Assembly (NCBI GenBank): GCA_965371355.1
Contig: CBDUYD010000052.1
Coordinates: 1 to 17,367 of the forward strand
Direction: 5' to 3'
Source of the DNA: JASJHI01 sp965371355
GTDB lineage: Bacteria; Actinomycetota; Acidimicrobiia; Acidimicrobiales; Ilumatobacteraceae
Length of the DNA stretch: 17,367 nucleotides
Shown: piece by piece, positions 5,911 through 13,022 of the stretch
Layout of the letters: every line of letters begins with the position of its first letter
Numbering within the stretch: the stretch's first letter is position 1
Notes under the pieces: model-generated
What the model was told of the DNA's origin: nothing
Seen by the model: only the letters and a program-made list of their open reading frames with translations
Databases searched by the model: none
Translations under genes and position numbers: made by a program

Positions 5911-6759
5911 GTGAAGGTGATGAAGCCGGCTCCCGATCTGCCCCCGAAGCCGGTCGACAGGTTCAAGTGGGGCTTCACGGCGACCGTCGTCGTCCTCGGC
6001 GTCTGGTCGGCGCGCGGGCTCGACATCAAGTGGTCGCGCCTTCTCGAGGCGCCCGCCGACATGTGGACGCTCGGCCGGCTGATGTTCTCGCAGATCGACT
6101 GGAGCGAGTTCCCCGAGCTGGCGAGCGCGATGTGGGAGTCGATCTCGATCGCATGGATCGGCACGCTGATCGCCTCCCTGTTCGCGATCCCGATGTCGTT
6201 CCTCGCCGCGGAGAACCTCGTCGGGCGGCCGGTGGCGTGGATCATGCGGCAGATCTTCAACCTGCTGCGCGCGATTCCCGAGGTGATCCTCGCCCTCGCG
6301 TTCATCCCGCTCCTCGGGCTCACGCCGATGGCCGGTGTGATGGCGATCGCGGTCGGCTCGATCGGCACGCTCGGCAAGTTGTTCTACGAGATCCTCGAGG
6401 GGGTGCGTCCCGGGCCGGTCGAGGCCGCCGATGCGGTGGGTTCGAACTCGATCCAACGGCTCAGATGGGGTGTCCTGCCCCAGGTGACCCCCGAGTTGGC
6501 GTCGTTCGTGCTGTACCGGTTCGAGGTCAACATCAGGGCGTCCGCCGTGATGGGTCTCGTCGGTGCCGGGGGTATCGGCGCCGACCTCGCACAGGCCCTG
6601 CGATTCAAGGACTACGGCACGGCCGGGCTCGGGCTGATCATCATCGTCGTCGGCACGATCGCCGTCGATTTCGTGTCGGGGACCGTGCGTCGCCGGATCG
6701 TCGCCGGGCGTCCGGTCGTCCTCGACGATGCCCGCGCCGGCGAGGTCGTCGTCCGCTGA
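5911..6759 (+). CDS. phnE: Phosphonate ABC transporter permease (second copy)
   Basis: Second inner-membrane permease, 282 aa, starting 22 bases after the first. Hydrophobic segments lie near 20-35, 78-100, 117-155 and 236-256. EAA motif is at 171-190 (EAADAVGSNSIQRLRWGVLP), and the PhnE signature RASAVMGLVGAGGIGADL is at 209-226. GTG 5911 is used. ATG 5920 three codons later is an alternative and neither has a strong ribosome site. It extends past the usual end with a short acidic/valine tail (about 266-282). Two permease genes next to one phnC are common in phosphonate and phosphite importers. No phn C-P lyase, phosphonatase or phosphite dehydrogenase gene is present in the window. Confidence 0.9.
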   Translation: MKVMKPAPDLPPKPVDRFKWGFTATVVVLGVWSARGLDIKWSRLLEAPADMWTLGRLMFSQIDWSEFPELASAMWESISIAWIGTLIASLFAIPMSFLAAENLVGRPVAWIMRQIFNLLRAIPEVILALAFIPLLGLTPMAGVMAIAVGSIGTLGKLFYEILEGVRPGPVEAADAVGSNSIQRLRWGVLPQVTPELASFVLYRFEVNIRASAVMGLVGAGGIGADLAQALRFKDYGTAGLGLIIIVVGTIAVDFVSGTVRRRIVAGRPVVLDDARAGEVVVR

Positions 6760-6782
6760 CCCGTTCCGAATCGGCGATCGAG

Positions 6783-6848
6783 ATGCCGGATGGTGATGGG
6801 GATGGCGATGGGGATGGTGATGGGGATGGCATGGTGTGCGTGCGATGA
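6783..6848 (+). other. Possible (Asp-Gly)n leader peptide reading frame
   Basis: A 21-codon open frame starts at ATG 6783 and reads Met-Pro followed by seven Asp-Gly pairs, then Met-Val-Cys-Val-Arg. Its TGA (6846-6848) overlaps the ATG 6845 of the methyltransferase as ATGA. There is no strong ribosome site, only a weak purine stretch before ATG. It could be a coupling leader or simply a by-product of the hexanucleotide repeat. Confidence 0.25.
6788..6829 (+). repeat. Hexanucleotide tandem repeat (NGATGG)7
   Basis: Seven contiguous units of NGATGG, with the first base alternating G,T,G,C,G,T,G, followed by a degenerate unit. It fills most of the 85-base gap between the second permease gene and the methyltransferase. 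GG pairs recur every six bases. Changes in unit number would keep all reading frames, since the unit is a multiple of three. Confidence 0.85.
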
Positions 6849-8146
6849 CGCATGGTGAGAACAGACCGACAACCCGGCCGACCCCCTCGCCGGTGATCTC
6901 ACCGGCGCTCGACGCCATCCCGGCGATCGGCGATCGGCGCCTCGCGGTGCAGGTCACCCCCGACGCGCTCCGCCAGATCCGGGGCGGCCATCCCTGGGTG
7001 TACGACCGATCGATCGTCGCGATCAAGCCGGTCGGATCTGCCGGGGACCTGGCGGTGGTGTTCGACCGGCGCCGGAGGTTCGCCGGCATCGGCCTCTACG
7101 ACCCGGGCTCGCCGATCCGGTTGAAGATGCTGCACGCCGGAGCACCGGTCCCGATCGACGCGATGTGGTTCAGGTCGCGGATCGACGCCGCGCTGGCGAT
7201 CCGGGAGGCCGCTTTCGAACCGCACGAGCTCGCGTCGGGTGCGTTCCGTCTGCTGAACGGCGAGAACGACGGCCTTCCGGGACTCGTCGTCGACCGGTAC
7301 GCCGAGGTGCTCGTCGTCAAGCTGTACTCCGCGGTGTGGTGGCCCTGGCTGCGCCCGATCGTCGAGATCCTCCTCGAGCGCACGGGTGCCATCGGTGTCG
7401 TGCTGCGGCTCGCCCGCCTGCTCGACGACGGGGGTGACCTGCCGCGCGACGGTGAGGTGATCGCCGGGAACGTGCCCGATCAGCCGGTCCTGTTCACGGA
7501 GGGCGGATTGCGTTTCGAGGCCGACGTTCGACGCGGACAGAAGACCGGGCATTTCATCGATCAACGGGGCAACCGCGCGATCGTCGGCTCGATGGCGAAG
7601 GGCCGGGACGTGCTCGACGTGTTCGCGTCGACCGGAGGGTTCGGCGTGCACGCTGCGGCGGGCGGCGCCCGACGGGTACACAGCGTCGACCTGTCGGCGC
7701 CGACGCTCGCCGTGGCCGAGCGCAACATGGCACGCAACGCGGAACTGCCGACGGTTGCCGCGTGCCGGCACACGACCGAGGTGGGCGATGCCTTCAAGGT
7801 GATGGAGCGTCTCGCCTCAGAGCGCGAATCCTTCGACATCGTCGTGATCGACCCGCCGTCGTTCGCGCAGCGTCAGGACCGCGTCGAGAGCGCGCTGCGG
7901 GCGTACGCCCGGCTGACGACGCTCGCCTGCGGCGTGCTCCGCCGCGGAGGGGTCCTGATGCAGGCGTCGTGCTCGAGTCGGGTGACAAGCGAGCAGTTCT
8001 ACGGCACGGTGGTCTCCGCGGCGGTGGCGGCCGGGAGGGAGATCGGCGAGATCGCGCGGACCGGTCACGAGCCCGACCATCCGATCGGCTTCCCCGAGGG
8101 TTCATACCTCAAGGCCGGATTCTGGAGTCTCGACGGTCGTCGGTAA
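6845..8146 (+). CDS. Class I SAM-dependent rRNA methyltransferase, RlmI/RlmK-like
   Basis: Predicted 23S rRNA (cytosine-5) methyltransferase of the RlmI family, 433 aa from ATG 6845. A PUA-like RNA-binding domain covers about 32-110 (GHPWVYDRSI at 48-57), followed by the family linker with LLNGENDGLPGLVVDRY (136-152). The Rossmann methyltransferase domain contains GQKTGHFIDQR (231-241), SAM-binding motif I DVFASTGGFG (258-267), DLS at the second strand, and the substrate-side DPPSFA (336-341). LMQASCSSRV follows, with a candidate catalytic Cys at 376. GTG 6836 would add three residues. Both starts lack a clear ribosome site, and the frame is closed upstream by TGA codons within the repeat. 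The N-terminal 25 residues are Pro/Thr-rich and unlike the family. Confidence 0.87.
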   Translation: MTHGENRPTTRPTPSPVISPALDAIPAIGDRRLAVQVTPDALRQIRGGHPWVYDRSIVAIKPVGSAGDLAVVFDRRRRFAGIGLYDPGSPIRLKMLHAGAPVPIDAMWFRSRIDAALAIREAAFEPHELASGAFRLLNGENDGLPGLVVDRYAEVLVVKLYSAVWWPWLRPIVEILLERTGAIGVVLRLARLLDDGGDLPRDGEVIAGNVPDQPVLFTEGGLRFEADVRRGQKTGHFIDQRGNRAIVGSMAKGRDVLDVFASTGGFGVHAAAGGARRVHSVDLSAPTLAVAERNMARNAELPTVAACRHTTEVGDAFKVMERLASERESFDIVVIDPPSFAQRQDRVESALRAYARLTTLACGVLRRGGVLMQASCSSRVTSEQFYGTVVSAAVAAGREIGEIARTGHEPDHPIGFPEGSYLKAGFWSLDGRR

Positions 8147-8149
8147 TCT
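8144..8149 (+). promoter_or_regulatory. Candidate leaderless -10 box of the alpha/beta hydrolase
   Basis: TAATCT matches TANNNT and is exactly 7 bases before ATG 8157, placing the expected transcription start at the start codon. Its first three bases are also the stop codon of the methyltransferase gene. No Shine-Dalgarno sequence is present before this ATG. Confidence 0.5.
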
Positions 8150-8156
8150 CGCCCCA

Positions 8157-9026
8157 ATGGCATCGGTACAGGCGAACGGCATCACGATCGAGTACGACAT
8201 CCACGGCGAGGGCGATCCCCTCCTGTTGGTGATGGGACTCGGTGGGCAGCTCACCGATTGGACGGCCGAAGTGGTCGACGAATTCGTCGCACGCGGCTTC
8301 CGGGTGATCCGTTACGACAACCGTGACGTGGGTCTCAGTACCGGGTTCGACTGGCAGCCTCCGAGCCAGGTGAAGACGCTGATGTCGATGGTCTCGCGCC
8401 GCCCCATCCAGGCCGAGTACCAGGTGTCGGACATGGCCGCCGACGGCGCTGGTCTCCTCGACGCTCTCGGCATCGCGTCGGCACACGTAGTCGGTGTGTC
8501 GATGGGTGGAATGATCGCCCAGTCGATGGCGATCGGGTATCCCGCCAAGGTCCGCACGATGACGTCGATCATGTCGAATACCGGCGATCGCAGGCACGGC
8601 GGCATCGCCAAGAAGCTGATGGCCAAGATCGTCCGCCAGCCCGAACCGACGCGCGAGAACTCGGTCGATGAGACCGTACGTGTCTTCCGCATGATCTCGG
8701 GTCCTCACTTCGATGCGGTCGAGGTCCGCAAGCTGGCGACCGCCAATCTCGAGCGCAGCTTTCGACCCGAGGGGACAGCGCGCCAGATCGCGGCGATCGT
8801 GGCGAGTCCCGACCGCACCGATGGGCTGCGGACGATCACGGCGCCGACGCTGGTCATCCACGGGCTCGCCGACCAGCTCGTCCTCCCGAGCGGCGGCGTA
8901 GCGACGACCCGCGCGGTTGCGGGATCACGGATCCTGCTCTATCCCGACATGGGTCACGACCTGCCCAAATCGCGCCACGCCGAGATCGTCAACGAGATCC
9001 GGCGACACGCCGACCGGGTCAGCTGA
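8157..9026 (+). CDS. Alpha/beta-fold hydrolase, serine type
   Basis: Soluble alpha/beta hydrolase, 289 aa. The nucleophile elbow is GVSMGG with S115; the likely acid is D239 (HGLADQLV) and the likely base H267 (MGHDLP), so the triad is complete. The segment YDNRDVGLST (53-62) and the N-terminal ANGITIEYDIHGEGDP layout are typical of the RdmC/esterase-like branch of the family. Substrate is not predictable. The start ATG is supported by the leaderless geometry of the upstream TAATCT and by a family-normal N-terminus. It lies 10 bases after the methyltransferase gene, so it may also be reached by read-through. It converges on the minus-strand operon with only six bases between stop codons. Confidence 0.88.
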   Translation: MASVQANGITIEYDIHGEGDPLLLVMGLGGQLTDWTAEVVDEFVARGFRVIRYDNRDVGLSTGFDWQPPSQVKTLMSMVSRRPIQAEYQVSDMAADGAGLLDALGIASAHVVGVSMGGMIAQSMAIGYPAKVRTMTSIMSNTGDRRHGGIAKKLMAKIVRQPEPTRENSVDETVRVFRMISGPHFDAVEVRKLATANLERSFRPEGTARQIAAIVASPDRTDGLRTITAPTLVIHGLADQLVLPSGGVATTRAVAGSRILLYPDMGHDLPKSRHAEIVNEIRRHADRVS

Positions 9027-9032
9027 GCAGGG

Positions 9033-10511
9033 TCAGTCCGGGAGACGGTGGCCGACCGGGGTGGCCTTGCGGACGTAGCCGAGCACCGGGGTCGCCTTGA
9101 CGACGGCGCTGGCTCCCTGGGGCACGGCGTGGCGTTCGGTCGATCGCCACGCGACGACGGTCCCGTCGGCGCCGTCGTCGACCGCCATGTAGACCGTGAA
9201 ACGGTCGCGTTCGAGCATGCGGCGCAGGGCGCGGGGGAGGGGGACGACCTCGGCGGGCCGCCGGGTACGGAGGATGACCCCCGTGCGTTCGGTCGTCGTG
9301 AAGACGTCGGCAGCGCCGGCGAAGGTGACCCAGAGACCGAGCACGATCGGGATGAAGCAGAGTGCGGCCAGGCCGGTCGCGATGTCGGAGATCAGCCAGT
9401 CCTGGTCGGGGAAGCGTTCGTACAGCGACTCCCACGCCTCCATCCTGGCGACGTCGGAGAACCATCGCCGACCGCGGATCCCGACGATGACGCTGACTAT
9501 CCCGATCAGGATCGCGGCGATCGGGTGGAGGCCGTAGCCGACACGACTCGGGTACTTGACCCGCACGAGTCGCCCCGTGCCGCCGACCGCACTCCATGCC
9601 CGGTAGTGGTCTTCGCGCGCCAACGGGAGCTCGATCGCCGCCCCCTCGGCCAGGCACATCGCCGATGCGTACGCCAGGCGCCTGTCACCGACCTCGATCG
9701 AACTCGGAGCGAGCATGCCGAACCCGCCCTCGACGAGGCGTTCGCGGACCGCGAGCCACCGCTCGGTGGCGACGAGGCCCGCCTGGGTCTGGGTGAGTTC
9801 GCGGCGGACGATGTGCATGACGATGCGGACGGTGATCGCGACGAGCGCGAACAGCAACGTCCACGTGACGATCCTGCGTTCGAGCGAATCGACGACGGCG
9901 ACGCCGTCGTCGGCCGAGCGGACCGCCAACCACCAGGCGAACACCGCGACGGCCGCGAACGCGATCGGTGGCGCGAGCCGACCGAGCGTCCAGCGTGTCT
10001 TGAGCAGACCCGAGCGGTGCCCCTCGTCGCTGACGAGACCGTTGAATCGCCTCCACCACGAACCCCGGACGTCGACCGCCAGGTTCTGCGCCGGTATCGC
10101 CATGTCGGTGGTGAACCGCGCCATGATGTGCTGGAGGACGAGGCGTTCATGGGGGAGCAGCGAGTCGCCGCGCAGCGAGTTCGCCGCCGGCCGGACCCTG
10201 CCGATCTCGTCGTCGGTCGTCGGTGGCAACAGCCGTAACCAGCCTCGCGCCCCGAGGTCGATGACCGTCGCCCGGAAACCCCCCGCGGTGAGGGTCGCGT
10301 CGTTGGTCAGCATGTTGACGATGGCGGGGGTCTCGGTACGCACCGAACCGGCCGTGCGCGCCGGGAGCGGACGCAGCGGTTCGGCCGCCCGCTCGGAGAA
10401 GCGGAGCACGGCGTAGGCGAGAATCGTCAACAGGATCGCCCGGACGAGGGCCCCGGTACTCGGAACGGGCCCGAAGAAACCCGAGACTGCGATAATCATT
10501 GTGCCAATCAT
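9033..10511 (-). CDS. DUF2207-like multi-pass membrane protein
   Basis: 492-aa membrane protein resembling the C-terminal part of DUF2207 proteins. This is seen in TPAIVNMLTN and ATVIDLGARGWLRLL (61-95), and in the later DRRLAYASAMCLAEGA (276-291), which matches the family's conserved positions. Hydrophobic segments are near 19-36, 178-197, 213-234, 328-346 and 374-399, with soluble stretches between them. The large N-terminal extracytoplasmic domain of classical DUF2207 proteins is absent. The C-terminus carries a duplicated KATPV (472-476 and 482-486). Function is unknown. ATG 10511 follows the upstream mscS stop by four bases, so the two are co-transcribed and probably translationally coupled. 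A cell-envelope or osmotic role is inferred only from that neighbour. Confidence 0.75.
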   Translation of the reverse strand: MIGTMIIAVSGFFGPVPSTGALVRAILLTILAYAVLRFSERAAEPLRPLPARTAGSVRTETPAIVNMLTNDATLTAGGFRATVIDLGARGWLRLLPPTTDDEIGRVRPAANSLRGDSLLPHERLVLQHIMARFTTDMAIPAQNLAVDVRGSWWRRFNGLVSDEGHRSGLLKTRWTLGRLAPPIAFAAVAVFAWWLAVRSADDGVAVVDSLERRIVTWTLLFALVAITVRIVMHIVRRELTQTQAGLVATERWLAVRERLVEGGFGMLAPSSIEVGDRRLAYASAMCLAEGAAIELPLAREDHYRAWSAVGGTGRLVRVKYPSRVGYGLHPIAAILIGIVSVIVGIRGRRWFSDVARMEAWESLYERFPDQDWLISDIATGLAALCFIPIVLGLWVTFAGAADVFTTTERTGVILRTRRPAEVVPLPRALRRMLERDRFTVYMAVDDGADGTVVAWRSTERHAVPQGASAVVKATPVLGYVRKATPVGHRLPD

Positions 10512-10515
10512 GGCA

Positions 10516-11526
10516 TCAGGCCTCGCTCCTGATCCATACGGTCCGCTGCGGGAACGGAATCTCGATGCCCTCGGCGTCGAAGCGCGTCTTGAGGCGTTCT
10601 CGGAGCTCGCGCTGCAGGCGCCACTGCACGCCCGGCGCCGTCTTCACGTGCATGCGGAGCGTGACGGCGTCGGGTCCGAGCAGCTCGACGCCGAGCACCT
10701 CGGGGCTCTCGAGGATCTCGGCCTCCCACCGCGGCTCGGAACAGACCTCGGTGGCGACGCCGAGCATCACTTCGCGAACGCGCGCGATGTCGGCCTCGTA
10801 GGCGATGTCGATGTCGATGACCGCGACCGACCACAGTTGCGAGCGGTTGCCGACGCGGCGCACCTCGCCGTTGGGCACGTGCCATACCGTTCCGTCGCCG
10901 TCGCGCAGGACGGTGACGCGCAATGTGATCCGCTCGACGATTCCGGAGGCTTCACCGAGATCGACGTGGTCGCCGAGTCCGTAGTGGTCTTCGATCAGAA
11001 CGAAGAGTCCGGCGATGCAGTCCTTCACGAGGCTCTGCGCTCCGAATCCGAGCGCGATCCCGGCGATCCCGGCGCCGGCGATCAAGGGGGCGAGATCGAT
11101 TCCCGCCTCGCTGAGGGCGATGATAATCGCGAGCGTCCAGATGATCACCGACACCGTGCCGCTGAGAACCGTCGAGATCGATTCGGCCCGCGCCTCGCGA
11201 CGCGGATCCGGCCCGTCGTCGAATGGCTCGAGGCCGATCGCTTCGAGCCGGTTGAGCGTGTTCACCCGATCGGCCACCGCGAGCCGCATGACACCTCGGC
11301 GCACGTATCGCCGAGCGATTTTCGCCGCGATCCAACCGACGAACAGCACGGTGACGATCGTCAGCGGCCGGCCGATCAGCCAGTCGGCGATGTTCGCCAG
11401 AGCCTCGCTCCCGGTCCACTCGTAGACCTCGCGGCAGAGCCACGTCGGGTCGTCGCCGCACGCGTCAGCGAGGCCCTGTTCGACGCCGCTCTCGCTCGGT
11501 GGGGGTGTGGTGGTGGGGATCGCCAC
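10516..11526 (-). CDS. MscS-family small-conductance mechanosensitive channel
   Basis: Membrane channel that opens under membrane tension to release osmolytes, 336 aa. Transmembrane segments lie near 54-72, 119-138 and 146-176. The third is the pore helix, with the glycine/alanine pattern GAGIAGIALGFGAQSLVKD (151-169). The beta domain contains GIVERITLRVTVLRDGDG (195-212) and the hallmark WHVPNG (215-220), followed by the C-terminal alpha/beta domain. The N-terminal outside segment has C23 and C31 (ACGDDPTWLC), a possible disulfide. GTG 11526 is the first usual start codon after an in-frame stop at 11611-11613 and has TACCGT exactly 7 bases upstream (leaderless). The 28 codons between that stop and GTG encode a hydrophobic stretch, noted separately. 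Confidence 0.9.
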   Translation of the reverse strand: MAIPTTTPPPSESGVEQGLADACGDDPTWLCREVYEWTGSEALANIADWLIGRPLTIVTVLFVGWIAAKIARRYVRRGVMRLAVADRVNTLNRLEAIGLEPFDDGPDPRREARAESISTVLSGTVSVIIWTLAIIIALSEAGIDLAPLIAGAGIAGIALGFGAQSLVKDCIAGLFVLIEDHYGLGDHVDLGEASGIVERITLRVTVLRDGDGTVWHVPNGEVRRVGNRSQLWSVAVIDIDIAYEADIARVREVMLGVATEVCSEPRWEAEILESPEVLGVELLGPDAVTLRMHVKTAPGVQWRLQRELRERLKTRFDAEGIEIPFPQRTVWIRSEA

Positions 11527-11533
11527 AGCTGCG

Positions 11534-11539
11534 ACGGTA
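11534..11539 (-). promoter_or_regulatory. Candidate leaderless -10 box of the mscS operon
   Basis: TACCGT on the minus strand matches TANNNT and is exactly 7 bases before GTG 11526. No ribosome site is visible. This supports GTG as both transcription and translation start. Confidence 0.45.
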
Positions 11540-11616
11540 CCGATGCCGAGCGCCCCGATGAGGGATTCCCCTCCGGCGCGGTCTTGGTTGCCGGGCGGCG
11601 GGGGACCGGGTTACGC

Positions 11617-11622
11617 TACGTT
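11617..11622 (+). promoter_or_regulatory. Candidate -10 box upstream of UDP-glucose dehydrogenase
   Basis: TACGTT within CGCTACGTTC, the same ten bases found upstream of phnD. It would give a leader of about 70-75 bases before ATG 11703. No convincing -35 at standard spacing; TTGCCG lies 23 bases upstream, the same distance as TTGACT in the phnD case. The remainder of the 176-base divergent gap (11527-11702) shows nothing else recognisable. Confidence 0.3.
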
Positions 11623-11691
11623 CAGCGTCGCGCGTCCGATCCATGGTCGATCCGGCATGTCGAACGAACACTTCCTGATTTGGCGGACTTC

Positions 11692-11698
11692 GAGGAGG
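11692..11698 (+). promoter_or_regulatory. Ribosome binding site of UDP-glucose dehydrogenase
   Basis: GAGGAGG, 4 bases before ATG 11703; the strongest Shine-Dalgarno sequence in the window. Confidence 0.75.
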
Positions 11699-11702
11699 AA
11701 TC

Positions 11703-13022
11703 ATGTCATCGACCACGATCCGGCTGGGTGTGGTGGGCACCGGATACGTCGGGCTCACCACCGGCGCCTGCCTCGCACATCTCGGACACGACGTCGTCTG
11801 CGGCGACATCGACGAGCGCAAGATCGACCTGCTCCGTTCGGGTCGCATCCCGATCGTCGAAGACGGCCTCGAGGCGATCGTGCGCGACGAGAGCGATGCC
11901 GGACGGCTCGAGTTCGTCGTGGGGTCGCGGGCCGCTGCACAGGACGCCGACATCGTGTTCCTCTGCGTGCCCACGCCCGACGGCGCCGACGGAAGCGCCG
12001 ATCTGAGCTATGTCGAACGTGCCGCCGCCGAGATCGCTCCCGTGCTGGCTCCGGGAACCATCGTCGTCAACAAGTCGACGGTGCCGGTCGGCTCGACGAT
12101 CGTGGTCGAGCGGGTGATCCGGCGCGACGACGTCTTCGTCGTCTCCAATCCGGAGTTCCTCCGCGAGGGCACGGCGGTCACCGACTTCCTCAACCCCGAT
12201 CGCGTCGTGATCGGCGCCGCCGACCGTGACGCCGCCGAGCGGCTGGCCGAGATCTATCGCGACATCCCGGCACCAGTGCTGATCACCGACCCGGCGTCGG
12301 CCGAGGCGATCAAGTACGCGGCGAACGGATTCCTCGCGATGAAGATTTCGTTCGTCAACGCGGTCGCGGCGATGTGCGAAGCGGTCGGTGCAGACGTCAC
12401 GGCGGTCGTTGCCGGCATCGGGTCCGACCGTCGGATCGGTACACAGTTTCTCGATCCGGGCCCCGGCTGGGGAGGGAGCTGCTTCCCCAAGGACTCGCGA
12501 GCGCTGGTCAAGATCGCAGAGGATCACGGCTACAACTTCACGATGATGCGCGGCGTGATCGACGTCAACGACGAACAGCGCGCACGCATGGTCGACAAGA
12601 TACGGCGCGCCTGTGGTCGTCCCGATGGCGATCTCGAGGGCATCACGGTCGCGGCGCTCGGGCTCACCTTCAAGGCCGGGACCGACGACCTGCGCGAGTC
12701 GCCCGCGCTGGCGATCATCGCCGATCTGCGGCGGGCCGGTGCGCAGGTCCGCGCGTTCGACCCGACGACCAGATCAGACCTGTCGCCCCACCAGGCCGAA
12801 GCGCTCACCGGCATCGACCTCGTCGCCGACCTCGATCAGGTCGCGGTCGGCGCGGAGGTGATCGCGCTGTTCACCGAGTGGCCCGAGTTCGCCAAGATCG
12901 ACCTCAACTCGCTGGCCGCGGCTGCGCGCCCGGGAGCTGTCGTGGTCGATACGCGCAATCTGCTCGATCCCGACCTCGTGCGCGAGGCGGGCCTCGGATA
13001 CGACGGCGTGGGGCGACGCTGA
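11703..13022 (+). CDS. ugd: UDP-glucose 6-dehydrogenase
   Basis: Cytoplasmic NAD-dependent enzyme that oxidises UDP-glucose to UDP-glucuronate, 439 aa, normal length. The N-terminal Rossmann motif is GTGYVG (12-17), followed by the acidic D35 in CGDID. Family signatures include FLCVPTP (86-92), NKSTVPVGS (123-131), SNPEFLREG (148-156) and KYAANGFLAMKISFVN (204-219), plus GWGGSCFPKD (255-264) with the catalytic C260. The C-terminal UDP-binding domain contains LTFKAGTDDLRESPA. Start ATG has an excellent ribosome site. Its stop codon TGA shares its last base with the ATG of the decarboxylase gene, so the two are coupled and together yield UDP-xylose. Confidence 0.95.
   Translation: MSSTTIRLGVVGTGYVGLTTGACLAHLGHDVVCGDIDERKIDLLRSGRIPIVEDGLEAIVRDESDAGRLEFVVGSRAAAQDADIVFLCVPTPDGADGSADLSYVERAAAEIAPVLAPGTIVVNKSTVPVGSTIVVERVIRRDDVFVVSNPEFLREGTAVTDFLNPDRVVIGAADRDAAERLAEIYRDIPAPVLITDPASAEAIKYAANGFLAMKISFVNAVAAMCEAVGADVTAVVAGIGSDRRIGTQFLDPGPGWGGSCFPKDSRALVKIAEDHGYNFTMMRGVIDVNDEQRARMVDKIRRACGRPDGDLEGITVAALGLTFKAGTDDLRESPALAIIADLRRAGAQVRAFDPTTRSDLSPHQAEALTGIDLVADLDQVAVGAEVIALFTEWPEFAKIDLNSLAAAARPGAVVVDTRNLLDPDLVREAGLGYDGVGRR

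Noticed and set aside
5010..7089. Two long minus-strand frames opposite the permease genes
   Set aside because: They are His/Asp/Arg-rich antisense products of the phnE genes and the repeat tract, with no domain or start signal.
9048..10238. 396-codon plus-strand frame opposite the DUF2207-like gene
   Set aside because: Composition is extremely charged and repetitive. The minus-strand gene has clear membrane segments and an operon context.
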